From NCBI RefSeq assembly GCF_900111835.1, contig NZ_FOJP01000004.1, positions 228,668 to 292,667 on the forward strand: a stretch of 64,000 nt of DNA, given 5' to 3'. Shown here in pieces: positions 1 to 9,501 of this stretch (position 1 is the first letter of the stretch; every line of letters starts with the position of its first letter). Both the position numbers and the translations under genes were made by a program. The notes beneath the pieces are model-generated. The model was not told where the DNA came from, did no database searches, and worked only from the letters and a program-made list of their open reading frames with translations. Origin of the DNA: Metapseudomonas otitidis (lineage in GTDB: Bacteria > Pseudomonadota > Gammaproteobacteria > Pseudomonadales > Pseudomonadaceae).

Positions 1-189
1 CAGTTCGCTGCGCGGATACCGGGCGTCTTCGCTCCGGCTCCCGGTCACGGGCACCCAGAAGGTGACGCTGCCGTCCCTGTTGCGTCGGAAGTACTGGCTC
101 TCATAGCCGTTGTTCAGGCGCTGGGTGCTGATTTCGGTGGCGGAGGTGTGGGTGGGAATGTCCAGTTGCCAGGTGCTGAGATCGATCAC
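1..189 (-). CDS. PL7 alginate lyase, N-terminal part (runs off window)
   Basis: This is the first 63 codons of a gene whose remainder lies beyond base 1. It starts at GTG (187-189), with AAGGA six bases upstream. The product begins VIDLSTWQLDIP and continues through SQYFRR and SVTFWVPVTG to RSEL at the cut edge. A Trp-rich opening strand, a Phe-Trp strand and then R-S/A/T-E-L is the order seen in polysaccharide lyase family 7, which cleaves alginate by beta-elimination; the RSEL arginine lies in the active-site cleft. No signal peptide is present from this start, so the enzyme may be cytoplasmic, or the true start may lie further upstream. The second PL7 gene 2.6 kb away shows the same motif order. 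Confidence 0.7.
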   Translation of the reverse strand, partial: MIDLSTWQLDIPTHTSATEISTQRLNNGYESQYFRRNRDGSVTFWVPVTGSRSEDARYPRSEL

Positions 190-283
190 GCGCGGTCCTT
201 AATGCGGGATGGGAACCCCAGATCGGACCGGCGTGACGCCTGAAGTTCAGCAAGGTTCAGGTTTTGCGACGAACTGCGGCTGC

Positions 284-1171
284 TCAGAGGCGCAGCACGC
301 CCAGGCTGCGCAGGAAGCGCTCGACATCCCGGGTGTAGCCGTTGTCCTGGCCGAGCTCGTGGTTGATCTGCCGGTGCGACATGTCCACCCCCATCACCTC
401 GACACGCTTGCCCAGGCTGCGGCCCTTGCTGGCGAAACCGCGTGCTTGCGGGCAGGCATCGTCGCGACGGGTGGAGCAGACCGCCAGCAGCGGCGTGCCA
501 GGTTGCTCCAGTCGCAAGGTCGGGGAGGCCGCCTGCCAGGTGGCGGGATCGGTCCCGAACGCCTTGTCGTACAGCTTCATGTGGGGCGCCTGCATGATGC
601 TTTCGACATCGAAGGCCGCGCTGTCCAGGGCAACGGTCCCGATCCAGGGACGCGCACCTTGCTGGGCGGCGATTTCCGGCGCGGCATCCAGCAGGGCGAC
701 CAGATGCGCCCCTGCCGAATGCCCCATCAGGACGAAGCGCGCCGGGTTTGCCTGCCATCCGCTCGCCAGTTGCTGGGCATGCGCCAGGGCGCGAGCCACG
801 TCGTCGGCCTGGGCCAGGGGCGGAGTGTCGGGCAGCATGCGGTAGTTGGCCGAGACCAGCACCACACCCTGGGGCACCCAGCGCAGTGCCTTGTTCAGGG
901 CGACGCTGCCGTTGTCCTTGTCGCCGGTGACCCATGCACCGCCGTGGACCATGAAGATCACCGGCGCCGGCCCGCGTCCCGGATTGGCGGGCAGGTAGAC
1001 ATCGAGGCGCTGCCGCTCATCGTTGCCGTAGGCGATATCTCGCAGGACGCGGATTCCCGCCTGCTCCAGCTGGCGGGCTTCCCGGCGGTCCTGCAGCAGG
1101 CCGGCACAGGCGGGTTGCAGGGGGAGGGCGAGCAGCAGGGCAAGGCAGCAAAGCAAGCGAGTCATGGACAT
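284..1171 (-). CDS. Secreted alpha/beta-hydrolase (carboxylesterase family)
   Basis: A 295-residue alpha/beta-hydrolase of the esterase/lipase (BD-FAE, hormone-sensitive-lipase-like) group. The oxyanion motif HGGAW is at about residues 76-80 and the nucleophile elbow GHSAG at 150-154 (Ser152). Candidate acid and base residues are Asp237/238 and His266 or His271. Residues 1-23 form a signal peptide ending at about ACA|G, so the enzyme is probably periplasmic or exported. I chose the ATG at 1171 because GGAAG lies six bases before it; a GTG at 1201 is in frame but has no ribosome site. Substrate cannot be told from sequence; a small ester is likely. It lies just after the alaC terminator and is transcribed in the same direction, towards the truncated alginate lyase. 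Confidence 0.8.
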   Translation of the reverse strand: MSMTRLLCCLALLLALPLQPACAGLLQDRREARQLEQAGIRVLRDIAYGNDERQRLDVYLPANPGRGPAPVIFMVHGGAWVTGDKDNGSVALNKALRWVPQGVVLVSANYRMLPDTPPLAQADDVARALAHAQQLASGWQANPARFVLMGHSAGAHLVALLDAAPEIAAQQGARPWIGTVALDSAAFDVESIMQAPHMKLYDKAFGTDPATWQAASPTLRLEQPGTPLLAVCSTRRDDACPQARGFASKGRSLGKRVEVMGVDMSHRQINHELGQDNGYTRDVERFLRSLGVLRL

Positions 1172-1252
1172 GGTGGGCTTCCGAAGTGGAGTGTCGTGCA
1201 CCTGATACGCCGTTCGCCGAACATCCCTGCGTTTTTCCGCGCCCCAACGAAA

Positions 1253-1273
1253 CAGCGCCCCGAAGGGGCGCTG
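1253..1273 (-). terminator. Intrinsic terminator of alaC
   Basis: A nine-base-pair perfect GC stem (CAGCGCCCC/GGGGCGCTG) with a three-base loop sits ten bases after the alaC stop. On the minus strand it is followed by TTTCG, a short uridine tract. Confidence 0.7.
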
Positions 1274-1281
1274 TGTGGCGA

Positions 1282-2511
1282 TCAGGAGGAGGCTTTGCGA
1301 GGCTTCGCCTCGATCAACCCATCGGCCCTGAACATCGCCTTGATGCCACGGATGGCCTGGCGGATGCGGTCCTGGTTCTCGATCAGGGCGAAGCGTACGT
1401 GGTCGTCACCGTATTCGCCGAAGCCGATGCCGGGGGAGACGCACACCTTGGCCTCGGCCAGCAGCTTCTTGGCAAACTCCAGGGAACCGAGGTGGGCGTA
1501 GGGCTCGGGGATCTTCGCCCAGATGTACATCGAGGCCTTGGGGTTCTCGACCATCCAGCCGGCCTCGTGCAGGCCCTTGACCAGCATGTTGCGGCGCTGG
1601 CGGTACTGCTCGGCGATGTCGCGCACGCACTGCTGGTCGCCTTCCAGCGCGGCGATGGCGGCCACCTGCAGCGGGGTGAAGGTGCCGTAGTCGTGGTAGC
1701 TCTTGATCCGCGCCAGGGCGCTGACCAGCTCCGGGTTGCCGACCATGAAGCCGATGCGCCAGCCGGCCATGTTGTAGCTCTTGGACAAGGTGAAGAACTC
1801 CACCGCGATGTCCTTGGCGCCGGGCACCTGCATGATCGACGGGGCCTTCCAGCCGTCGTAGACGATGTCAGCGTAGGCCAGGTCGTGGATCACCAGCACG
1901 TCGTACTGCTTGGCCAGGGCCACCACGCGTTCGAAGAAGTCCAGTTCTACGCACTGCGCAGTGGGGTTGGAGGGGAAGCCGATGATCATCATCTTCGGCT
2001 TGGGGATGGATTCGCGGATAGCGCGCTCCATCTCGGCGAAGAAGTCTACGCCGGGCACCAGCGGCACCGAGCGCACCTGGGCGCCGGCGATCACCGCGCC
2101 GTAGATGTGGATCGGGTAGCTGGGGTTGGGCACCAGCACCGTGTCACCGTGGTCCAGGGTGGCCAGCATCAGGTGCGCGAGGCCTTCCTTGGAGCCGATG
2201 GTGACGATGGCTTCGCTTTCCGGGTCGATCTCCACGTCGTAGCGGTCCTTGTACCAGCGCGAGATGGCGCGGCGCAGGCGGGGAATACCGCGGGAGGTGG
2301 AGTATCCGTGGGTGTCTTCACGCTGGGCGACCTGCACCAGCTTCTCGACGATGTGTGGCGGGGTGGCCCCATCGGGGTTGCCCATGGACAGGTCGATGAT
2401 GTCCTCGCCACGACGGCGCGCGGCCATCTTGAGTTCGGCGGTGATGTTGAAGACGTAGGGGGGGAGACGATCGATACGCGCGAAACGGCGCGGAGAACGG
2501 GAGTCAGCCAT
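1282..2511 (-). CDS. alaC: AlaC-type alanine/glutamate-pyruvate aminotransferase
   Basis: A 409-residue class I/II PLP aminotransferase closest in pattern to E. coli AlaC, which makes alanine from pyruvate using glutamate. The Schiff-base lysine is in [12 protein letters not shown] (Lys244). [12 protein letters not shown] at about 175-186 and [12 protein letters not shown] at about 209-220 hold the cofactor-contacting Asn, Asp and Tyr, and VRFALIEN near the C-terminus carries the carboxylate-binding Arg. The start at 2511 has GAGGA five bases upstream. Longer in-frame extension upstream lacks a ribosome site and reads through the REP-like repeat region. The gene stands alone, with a terminator directly downstream. 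Cytoplasmic. Confidence 0.9.
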   Translation of the reverse strand: MADSRSPRRFARIDRLPPYVFNITAELKMAARRRGEDIIDLSMGNPDGATPPHIVEKLVQVAQREDTHGYSTSRGIPRLRRAISRWYKDRYDVEIDPESEAIVTIGSKEGLAHLMLATLDHGDTVLVPNPSYPIHIYGAVIAGAQVRSVPLVPGVDFFAEMERAIRESIPKPKMMIIGFPSNPTAQCVELDFFERVVALAKQYDVLVIHDLAYADIVYDGWKAPSIMQVPGAKDIAVEFFTLSKSYNMAGWRIGFMVGNPELVSALARIKSYHDYGTFTPLQVAAIAALEGDQQCVRDIAEQYRQRRNMLVKGLHEAGWMVENPKASMYIWAKIPEPYAHLGSLEFAKKLLAEAKVCVSPGIGFGEYGDDHVRFALIENQDRIRQAIRGIKAMFRADGLIEAKPRKASS

Positions 2512-2679
2512 GCTTTCCTCGGATACGTAAGCGCCCGGAACCGTCCGAGCGACGTCGGCCACATGGGTGGCCTGGCGGCGAAGATAAGCGCAGCGGAGGG
2601 GCGTTGTCGAGAAAAATCCGAGGCGCTGTGGGGCGCTGTCCTTCGGGGCGAATGTATGTGCCACATGGTGTTGCGCATC

Positions 2680-2706
2680 GCGGATGAATCCGCTCCCACA
2701 GGGCGG
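2680..2706 (+). repeat. REP-like extragenic palindrome
   Basis: GCGGAT-GA-ATCCGC (2680-2693), an imperfect-loop palindrome, is followed by TCCCACAGG. This composition is typical of the repetitive extragenic palindromes scattered through Pseudomonas genomes. It lies in the intergenic space between alaC and the alginate lyase gene. A second copy would be needed to prove repetition, and none is visible in this window. Confidence 0.45.
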
Positions 2707-2802
2707 ATTCCGCTCTTTGTATCCACCCGCGGTGCGGGCCTGGGCGCCGGTGGGGTGGACCGGTGAAGCGCGGTCCACCCCGCTAGAGCTAGGCGTGCAG
2801 GG

Positions 2803-3906
2803 TTACTGCGGGATGAGGATGGAGAACTTCTTGTGGTGGGTGTTGCCATTGGCATCACGCGCCTGGGCCACGAACCAGTGTGCGGTAGCAGAAGCGGTCC
2901 CGGCTTCCGGGGTGCCGCTGACCAGGCCGTCGGCGGCCAGCGTCAGGCCGGCCGGCGGATGGCCGCTGACCAGCTTCCAGGTGGCGCCACCGAGACCGCC
3001 GGTGGCGGACAGCTGGGCCTGGTAGGGCTGGCCGACGCGGGCCTCGGGCAGGGCGGCGGGGCTGTTGATCAGGAGACCGTCGTTGGGGTGGCTGGCGGCC
3101 AGGCGGTAGAACTTCACCCGCGCGCCTTCGGTGGCGCTGTCGCCGTGCATGTGCAGGTAGGCGCCGGCCTTGAAGTAGAAGGTCTCGCTGTTCCAGGCCG
3201 GGTCCATCGCCATGGTCGCCACCGGCCCGCCGTTGGCCGAGGCCATGGCGACGTTGTGGCTGACCTTCATCTGGTAGCTGAAGGTCTCGCCCAGGGCGAT
3301 GTCCGTGGCCAGCACGTGGTTGGTATAGGGCAGGCCCTGTTCCGGCAGGCCCTGCAGCTTGGCGATGACGCGGCCGGTCTGCTTGGAGAAGTCATAGCGG
3401 TAGTAGAGGAGGATCAGCGGTGCGCTGCCGTAGCCGTGCACCTGGCCGACGATGACGATGCCATCGCGGGGCACTTGCATGACCTTGAGCAGTGCATCCT
3501 GCACCGATTCGCCAGCCCCGCTCCAGGTCACGCCCAGGTTGGTCGGGTCGAGCATTTCGCGCAGTTCGGCGCGTGGGCTGCTGGAGCCGCCGGCCGTAGC
3601 GCCATTGATGGGTGTCCAGAAGGTCATCGAGCCGTCCTGCGGGTCGGTGCGGAACCAGCGGGACTGGTAGCCATAGGGGCCGGACAACTGGTCCGGGCGT
3701 ATGGTGATCGCTTTGCCGGTGGTGTTGCCGTCGGCGTCCTGGGGCACGGTGATGTTCCAGTTCTCCAGGGCGAAGTTGCCGCCCGGGGCGACGCCCTTGT
3801 AGAGCTCGGCCTGGGCTTCGCCGAGTAGCAGGCAGCCGAGCAGGCCGAGCCAGCGGGCAGGGTGGTTGTGCAGGAGATGGGTGTGGGGCGGTTGGAACCT
3901 GGGCAT
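2803..3906 (-). CDS. Secreted PL7 alginate lyase with C-terminal Ig-like domain
   Basis: A 367-residue protein. A signal peptide (RWLGLLGCLLLGEAQA, cleaved at about residue 33) is followed by a family 7 polysaccharide lyase domain with all three hallmark motifs. Counting from this start, these are RAELR (about 112-116), QVH (155-157, catalytic His) and YFKAGAY (244-250, catalytic Tyr). The QVH form, rather than QIH, is usually associated with poly-mannuronate preference. From about 282 a putative Ig (He_PIG-like) domain follows, with ASGTPEAGT-type strands, probably for polymer binding. I chose the ATG at 3906 because GAGG lies nine bases upstream; at the ATG at 3915 the same GAGG abuts the codon. 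It should act on alginate in the periplasm or outside the cell. Confidence 0.88.
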   Translation of the reverse strand: MPRFQPPHTHLLHNHPARWLGLLGCLLLGEAQAELYKGVAPGGNFALENWNITVPQDADGNTTGKAITIRPDQLSGPYGYQSRWFRTDPQDGSMTFWTPINGATAGGSSSPRAELREMLDPTNLGVTWSGAGESVQDALLKVMQVPRDGIVIVGQVHGYGSAPLILLYYRYDFSKQTGRVIAKLQGLPEQGLPYTNHVLATDIALGETFSYQMKVSHNVAMASANGGPVATMAMDPAWNSETFYFKAGAYLHMHGDSATEGARVKFYRLAASHPNDGLLINSPAALPEARVGQPYQAQLSATGGLGGATWKLVSGHPPAGLTLAADGLVSGTPEAGTASATAHWFVAQARDANGNTHHKKFSILIPQ

Positions 3907-4078
3907 GCCTTGCATCCTCGTCGTTGGGCTGCACCCCGCTCGAGACCGCCTGCTTCGACGCGCGTGCCTTCCCTGGGCTTCGTGGGCCTGCCGATGGGCA
4001 GGCCTTTCACAGACCCGGCGAGGGCGGAGAAGGTTCGTTTGCAGCGCGATGCCGCTGCCTCAGGCTGTGACGCCGCGC

Positions 4079-5434
4079 TCAACCCGGATGCTGGTCCTTG
4101 AGGGTGATCAGCAGGTTGGCGAGCCGTTCGATGTCGGCGTCTGTGGTGCGCCAGGACGAGACGCTGAGGCGAAACGCCGGGCGCCCCTGCCACAGCGTGG
4201 GGCCGAACCACACCTCGCCCGTAGCCTGGGCGGCGAGGCGGATGGCCAGGGTCTGCTGGTCGCTGTCGGCGCGCACCAGCACCTGGTTCAGCACCACGCG
4301 GTTGAGTACCTGGTAGCCGGCGTCGCGCAGGCGTTCGGCAAGGTATGTGGCCTGGCGCAGGTGGCGGTCGATCAACGCGCGCAGGCCGTCGCGGCCGAGG
4401 CTGGCCAGGGCTGCCCAGATGGGCACGCCACGGGCGCGGCGGGAGAATTCCAGGTTGAGGTTCTTCTGCGCATCGCGGGAGGCGCTGGCGTAGGCGGCGT
4501 CGCTGTTCATCGCCGTGGCCAGGGCCTCGGCATCCCGGCAGATGGCCATGGCGCCGTCGTAGGGGGTGTTCAGCCACTTGTGGCCGTCGGTGGTCCAGCT
4601 GTCGGCCTGCTCGACGCCTTCGGCCAGCGCGGCGGCGGAGCTGGCCCGCGCCCAGAGGCCGAAGGCACCGTCGACGTGCACCCAGGCGCCAGCGGCACGG
4701 GCGCGGGGGATGAGCGCGGCGAAGGGGTCGAATTCGCCGGTGTTGACCTCGCCGGCCTGCAGGCAGAGGACGGTCATGTCGTCCAGCGGCGGCAGTTGCG
4801 CCGGGTCGATCCGGCCCAGCTCGTCGACGGGCGCCACTAGCAGACGGTTGATGCCGAAGCCGAGGATGCGCAGGGCTTTCTTAACGGTGATGTGCACGCT
4901 GGCGGAGACCACCACGCGCACCTCGGGCGCGCCCATCAGGCCGTCGCCGTCGAAGTCCCAGCCCTTACGTGCGAGCAGGGCGCGCCGGGCGGCACTGAGG
5001 CAGGCGAGGGTGCAGGCGGTGGCGCTGGTGCCGAAGCCCACGGCGCTCTCGGCCGGCAGGCCGAGGCTCTCCAGCACCCAGCGTGCGGCGGCCTTCTCGA
5101 TGCGGTCGGCGGCGGGGGAGTTGTCGAAGGAGGACGCGCACTGGTCCCAGGCCAGCACCAGGCGCTCGGCAGCGGCGGCGGCCGGCAGGGTGGCGCCGAT
5201 GACGAAGCCGAAGTAGCGACCGCCATTGGAGGCCGTGGTAGCGGGGGAGCCCAGCTCGTCCAGCTGCCGCAGCACCCCTTCGGGCGAACGCCCCTGCTGC
5301 GGCAGTGGTTCTTCGAAGCCGGCCAGGGCGGCGATGGCGTCGGGCGTGGGGAAGACGCGCCGGCCGGGGATGCCGTCGAGGTAGGCGAGGGCGCGGCGGT
5401 CGGCGTCTTCGAGGAGTTGGCGTTCGGTGTCCAT
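4079..5434 (-). CDS. PLP-dependent group II decarboxylase family protein
   Basis: A 451-residue member of the glutamate/aromatic-amino-acid decarboxylase fold. The PLP lysine is Lys286 in TTDGHKWLN, the aspartate that pairs with the pyridine nitrogen is Asp255 in VHVDGAFGLWA, and the ring-stacking His is His181 in SVHITVKKA. GFGTSATACTLACL at about 133-146 is the phosphate-binding turn. The substrate is uncertain: tyrosine, tryptophan, aspartate and sulfinate decarboxylases share these motifs. The start at 5434 has GAGG five bases upstream. It is a single gene and shows no signal peptide. Confidence 0.82.
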   Translation of the reverse strand: MDTERQLLEDADRRALAYLDGIPGRRVFPTPDAIAALAGFEEPLPQQGRSPEGVLRQLDELGSPATTASNGGRYFGFVIGATLPAAAAAERLVLAWDQCASSFDNSPAADRIEKAAARWVLESLGLPAESAVGFGTSATACTLACLSAARRALLARKGWDFDGDGLMGAPEVRVVVSASVHITVKKALRILGFGINRLLVAPVDELGRIDPAQLPPLDDMTVLCLQAGEVNTGEFDPFAALIPRARAAGAWVHVDGAFGLWARASSAAALAEGVEQADSWTTDGHKWLNTPYDGAMAICRDAEALATAMNSDAAYASASRDAQKNLNLEFSRRARGVPIWAALASLGRDGLRALIDRHLRQATYLAERLRDAGYQVLNRVVLNQVLVRADSDQQTLAIRLAAQATGEVWFGPTLWQGRPAFRLSVSSWRTTDADIERLANLLITLKDQHPG

Positions 5435-5590
5435 GGCGGCCTCGGCGTGGAAAGAGGGCCACCTTAGCGCGAGGTGCGGGTTCGCAGCAGGTACAGCTCG
5501 AGCCCGAGATGCCTGTACAGCTGGGGCGGGGAGGGCGAGGCCGCTGCAACAGCGAGGGTTCTGACCCGTACAGTTGCCTCGCCGTCCTGA

Positions 5591-5800
5591 TCAGCGGGGC
5601 ATCACCTGCTTCACCTGGCTTTCGGGAATGCGCTGCTCACGGCCTTCGCTGTCTTCGAATTCGAGCATGCCGGTGTCGGCGTCCAGCTCGGGTTTGCCGT
5701 CGCTGGTGAGCATCTGTCCGTCGGTGGTCTGGACGAGGTACTCGCTGGAGCAGCCTGCCAGGCCCAGCAGGCAGACGAGGATGAGGGGCCAGCGTTTCAT
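5591..5800 (-). CDS. YgdI/YgdR-type small lipoprotein (DUF903)
   Basis: A 69-residue lipoprotein. The signal peptide ends in a clean lipobox (LAGC, lipid-modified Cys17). The mature part, with YLVQTTDGQML, a repeated acidic strand and ending RIPESQVKQVMPR, is the DUF903 SH3-like fold found in YgdI and YgdR. The function of the family is unknown; it is anchored in an envelope membrane. AGGAGA lies seven bases before the ATG. Confidence 0.85.
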   Translation of the reverse strand: MKRWPLILVCLLGLAGCSSEYLVQTTDGQMLTSDGKPELDADTGMLEFEDSEGREQRIPESQVKQVMPR

Positions 5801-5913
5801 GGGGATTCTCCTGTTCCGGTGGTTGTCGCTTCGCCATGGCCGATGGCCAGTGCGGGCGTTCAGGCATTTGGGCCGTCGCCTGCGCCGGTGAGTTCAGGAA
5901 AAATCTGCGCCCA

Positions 5914-5941
5914 AGAAAAAGCCCCGCACGGGGCGGGGCTC
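5914..5941 (-). terminator. Intrinsic terminator of acnB
   Basis: An AGCCCCGC/GCGGGGCT stem (5920-5927 with 5933-5940) is followed on the minus strand by TTTTTCTTGG. It lies 18 bases past the acnB stop codon. Confidence 0.85.
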
Positions 5942-5958
5942 TTTCAACAACGCGTGGA

Positions 5959-8568
5959 TCAGGCCTGGATGACCGGGATCTTGGCGTTGGCTGCAGCTTC
6001 GCGGAACTCGGCGATCTGGTCGAAGCTCAGGTAGCGGTAGATATCGGCAGACATGCTGTCGATGTCCTTCGCATAGGCCATGTACTCCTCTACGGTCGGC
6101 AGCTTGCCGATGATCGAAGCGACAGCGGCCAGCTCGGCAGATGCCAGGAACACGTCGGTGGCATCGCCCAGACGGTTCGGGAAGTTACGGGTCGAGGTGG
6201 AGACCACGGTCGAACCGGTCTGGACGCGAGCCTGGTTACCCATGCACAGCGAGCAGCCCGGCATTTCCATGCGCGCGCCAGCCTTGCCGTAGATGCCGTA
6301 GTAGCCTTCTTCGGTCAGCTGGTGGGCGTCCATCTTGGTCGGCGGGGCCAGCCACAGACGGGTCGGAATGCCACCCTTGACCTTGTCCAGCAGTTTGCCG
6401 GCAGCGCGGAAGTGACCGATGTTGGTCATGCAGGAACCGATGAACACTTCATCGATCTTGCGGCCCTGGACGCTGGACAGCAGGCGAGCGTCGTCCGGGT
6501 CGTTCGGGGCGCAGAGCACGGGCTCCTTGACGTCGGCCAGGTCGATCTCGATGACGGCGGCGTATTCGGCATCCTTGTCGGCTTCCAGCAGCTCCGGCTT
6601 GGCCAGCCAGGCTTCCATCGCCTGGGCGCGACGCTCCAGGGTACGGGCATCACCGTAGCCTTCGCCGATCATCCAGCGCAGCAGGGTGATGTTGGACTGC
6701 AGGTATTCGGCGATGGCCTTCTCCGGCAGCTTGATGGTGCAGCCCGCAGCGGAACGCTCGGCGGAGGCGTCGGACAGCTCGAAGGCTTGCTCGACGGTCA
6801 GGTCGTTCAGGCCTTCGATCTCGAGGATGCGGCCGGAGAAGATGTTCTTCTTGCCTTTCTTCTCGACGGTCAGCAGGCCAGCCTGGATGGCGTAGTAGGG
6901 GATGGCATGCACCAGATCACGCAGGGTGATGCCGGGCTGCATCTTGCCCTTGAAGCGCACCAGCACGGATTCGGGCATGTCCAGCGGCATGACGCCGGTG
7001 GCGGCGGCGAAGGCCACCAGGCCGGAACCGGCCGGGAAGGAGATGCCGATCGGGAAGCGGGTGTGGGAGTCGCCACCGGTGCCGACGGTGTCAGGCAGCA
7101 GCATGCGGTTCAGCCAGCTGTGGATGATGCCGTCGCCCGGACGCAGGGAAACACCGCCGCGGGTCATGATGAAGTCCGGCAGGGTGTGGTGGGTCTTGAC
7201 GTCGATGGGCTTCGGATAGGCCGCGGTGTGGCAGAAGGACTGCATCACCAAGTCGGCGGAGAAGCCCAGGCAGGCCAGGTCCTTCAGCTCGTCGCGGGTC
7301 ATCGGGCCAGTGGTGTCCTGGGAGCCGACGGTGGTCATCTTCGGTTCGCAGTAGGTGCCCGGACGGACGCCCTTGCCTTCCGGCAGGCCACAGGCGCGGC
7401 CGACCATCTTCTGCGCCAGGGTGAAGCCCTTGCCGCTGTCGGCGGGGGCTTCCGGCTTCTTGAACAGGTCGGACGCGGGCAGGCCCAGTTCGGCGCGTGC
7501 CTTCTCGGTCAGGCCACGGCCCACGATCAGCGGGATACGGCCGCCGGCGCGGACTTCGTCCAGCAGGACCGGGGTCTTCAGTTCGAAGGTGGTGACCACT
7601 TCGCCGCTGTCATGACGCACGACCTTGCCTTCGTACGGGTACACGTCGATGACGTCGCCCATGGCCAGGTTGGTGCAGTCGAATTCGATCGGCAGGGCGC
7701 CGGCGTCTTCCATGGTGTTGTAGAAGATCGGGGCGATCTTGGTGCCGAAGCAGAAGCCGCCTGCGCGCTTGTTCGGTACGTAGGGGATGTCGTCGCCGAA
7801 GAACCACAGCACCGAGTTGGTGGCGGACTTGCGGGAGGAACCGGTACCGACCACGTCACCGACGTAGGCAACCGGGAAGCCCTTGGCCTTGACGGCTTCG
7901 ATCTGCTTCAGCGGGCCGACGGAACCGGGTTGTACCGGCTCGATGCCGTCGCGGGCCATCTTCAGCATGGCCAGGGCGTGCAGCGGGATGTCGGGGCGTG
8001 ACCAGGCGTCCGGAGCGGGGGACAGGTCGTCGGTGTTGGTTTCGCCTGGGACCTTGAACACGGTCAGGGTCAGCTTCTCGGCAACGGCCGGGCGGGCCTT
8101 GAACCACTCGCCATCGGCCCAGGACTGCAGCACGGCCTTGGCGGCGGCGTTGCCTTTCTTGGCGCGTTCGGCGACGTCGTGGAAGGCGTCGAACATCAGC
8201 AGGGTGTGCTTCAGCTGCGCGGCGGCGACTTCGGCCAGCTCGGCGCTGTCCAGCAGCTCCACCAGGGTGGCGATGTTGTAGCCGCCCTGCATGGTGCCCA
8301 GCAGCTCGACGGCGCGAGCCTTGGAGATCAGCGGAGAGGTGGCTTCGCCCTTGGCGACGGCGGACAGGAAGCCGGCCTTGACGTATGCGGCTTCGTCAAC
8401 GCCCGGGGGAACGCGATTGGTGATCAGGTCGACGAGGAATTCTTCTTCGCCAGCGGGCGGGTTCTTCAGCAGCTCGACCAGGCCTGCGGTCTGTTCGGCG
8501 TTCAGCGGCTGGGGTACGACCCCCTGGGCGGCACGCTCTTCTACGTGTTTGCGATAGGCTTCAAGCAC
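5959..8568 (-). CDS. acnB: Aconitate hydratase B (bifunctional aconitase/2-methylisocitrate dehydratase)
   Basis: An 869-residue enzyme that interconverts citrate and isocitrate in the TCA cycle; AcnB enzymes also act on 2-methylcitrate intermediates. The N-terminal HEAT-like domain (about 1-160) precedes the swivel domain, the arrangement special to AcnB. The 4Fe-4S ligands are visible as Cys713 (SCMTNIGHF) and Cys772/Cys775 (CSLCMGNQ), shifted by three from E. coli 710/769/772. I chose the GTG at 8568 because it gives the canonical [13 protein letters not shown] start with GAGGG eight bases upstream; upstream in-frame codons have no family match. The long leader holds an inverted repeat described separately. 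Cytoplasmic. Confidence 0.97.
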   Translation of the reverse strand: MLEAYRKHVEERAAQGVVPQPLNAEQTAGLVELLKNPPAGEEEFLVDLITNRVPPGVDEAAYVKAGFLSAVAKGEATSPLISKARAVELLGTMQGGYNIATLVELLDSAELAEVAAAQLKHTLLMFDAFHDVAERAKKGNAAAKAVLQSWADGEWFKARPAVAEKLTLTVFKVPGETNTDDLSPAPDAWSRPDIPLHALAMLKMARDGIEPVQPGSVGPLKQIEAVKAKGFPVAYVGDVVGTGSSRKSATNSVLWFFGDDIPYVPNKRAGGFCFGTKIAPIFYNTMEDAGALPIEFDCTNLAMGDVIDVYPYEGKVVRHDSGEVVTTFELKTPVLLDEVRAGGRIPLIVGRGLTEKARAELGLPASDLFKKPEAPADSGKGFTLAQKMVGRACGLPEGKGVRPGTYCEPKMTTVGSQDTTGPMTRDELKDLACLGFSADLVMQSFCHTAAYPKPIDVKTHHTLPDFIMTRGGVSLRPGDGIIHSWLNRMLLPDTVGTGGDSHTRFPIGISFPAGSGLVAFAAATGVMPLDMPESVLVRFKGKMQPGITLRDLVHAIPYYAIQAGLLTVEKKGKKNIFSGRILEIEGLNDLTVEQAFELSDASAERSAAGCTIKLPEKAIAEYLQSNITLLRWMIGEGYGDARTLERRAQAMEAWLAKPELLEADKDAEYAAVIEIDLADVKEPVLCAPNDPDDARLLSSVQGRKIDEVFIGSCMTNIGHFRAAGKLLDKVKGGIPTRLWLAPPTKMDAHQLTEEGYYGIYGKAGARMEMPGCSLCMGNQARVQTGSTVVSTSTRNFPNRLGDATDVFLASAELAAVASIIGKLPTVEEYMAYAKDIDSMSADIYRYLSFDQIAEFREAAANAKIPVIQA

Positions 8569-8689
8569 AGTTTTACCCTCATCAGTGGTCCCTAGTCTTG
8601 GTTCGGGACGCTCATCCAGGATTCCACCGAACACATGCGCCGCGCGGCTTTTTGGGCCGCCTGGCCAGTGTTTCGATGGTTCCATCCAG

Positions 8690-8823
8690 AAGCTGCTTTC
8701 AAAGTTTTACGCCGGAAGGAAGAGCCTGATGAGGGCTGGCGTTGGGTCTCATCGGGAGAGGAGAACCCAGCGCCAAGATTTCCTGCCGGATCGACTGTGC
8801 TCGTGACGCTTTGAAAACAGCTT
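8690..8823 (-). repeat. Nested inverted repeats in the acnB leader
   Basis: In the 405-base gene-free stretch between acnB and the DUF1289 gene, AAGCTGCTTTCAAAG (8690-8704) and CTTTGAAAACAGCTT (8809-8823) pair with one mismatch. Inside them GGCGTTGGGT pairs with ACCCAGCGCC. Read on the minus strand this lies roughly 120-255 bases before the acnB start. It could be a structured leader, a small RNA, or a pair of regulator sites. No open reading frame worth calling lies in the stretch. Confidence 0.4.
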
Positions 8824-8973
8824 CCAACGGATTTGGCGCCTAAAACGGCGGAACGATTCTAAAGGAAAGCGGAACCGAAGTTAAGACAAAAGCCCCGCCT
8901 ATCTTGGGGTGACCCTGCTTAGACAAAGGGCTAAGATGCCGCGTCCGTACCTGCGTTACCCAATGTCCCCGCC

Positions 8974-9450
8974 ATGCCCAACCAGCGCATCAAGACGCCT
9001 TGCGTCGGCCTCTGCTCCACCGTCTACGGCGATACCGTGTGCCGGGGTTGCAAGCGTTTCCACCACGAGATCATCAACTGGAATCTCTACAGCGACGAAG
9101 AGAAGCGCGCGGTCTGGCGTCGCCTGGAGCAATTGCTGGTGCAGGTGGTGGAGGCCAAGCTCGAGGTCTTCGATCCGACGCTGCTGCGGGGCCAGCTGGA
9201 GCAGCGGCAGATTCGCTTCGTGCCGGAGCAGTCGGTGTATTGCTGGGCTTACCAGTTGATCGCGCGGGGCTCGCGGGTGATCAACCGCCTGGAGGCCTAT
9301 GGGCTGGTGTTGATGCCGGAGTTCCGCGACTGGCCGCTGCCGGACCTGCGCGAGGCCATCGACCGCGAGTTCTTCCTGCTCTCCGAGGCGCACTACGAGC
9401 GCTACATCGCCCCGCGCTTCCTGCGCGAGGGGATGGAACTCCGCGTTTGA
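8974..9450 (+). CDS. DUF1289 domain protein
   Basis: A 158-residue protein of unknown function. The N-terminal DUF1289 module has four cysteines (Cys10, Cys14, Cys23, Cys26 in TPCVGLCSTVYG...CRGCKR), likely a metal or iron-sulfur site, followed by GC-FHHEIINW. The remaining 100 residues form a mostly helical extension seen in pseudomonads. It sits next to acnB, as in P. aeruginosa. No strong ribosome site precedes the ATG at 8974, so the start is less sure than the gene. Cytoplasmic. Confidence 0.85.
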   Translation: MPNQRIKTPCVGLCSTVYGDTVCRGCKRFHHEIINWNLYSDEEKRAVWRRLEQLLVQVVEAKLEVFDPTLLRGQLEQRQIRFVPEQSVYCWAYQLIARGSRVINRLEAYGLVLMPEFRDWPLPDLREAIDREFFLLSEAHYERYIAPRFLREGMELRV

Positions 9451-9462
9451 CCCGCCCATGAG

Positions 9463-9485
9463 AAAGCCGCCCGTCGGGCGGCTTT
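9463..9485. terminator. Bidirectional terminator between convergent genes
   Basis: AAAGCCGCCCG-T-CGGGCGGCTTT is a perfect palindrome between the stop of the DUF1289 gene and the stop of the universal stress gene. With A-runs and T-runs on both sides it can serve both strands. Confidence 0.85.
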
Positions 9486-9501
9486 CCGTTCATCGCTCGA
9501 T

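Noticed and set aside
5836..8001. A 721-residue open frame on the plus strand
   Set aside because: Antisense to acnB, with shadow-type composition and no ribosome site.
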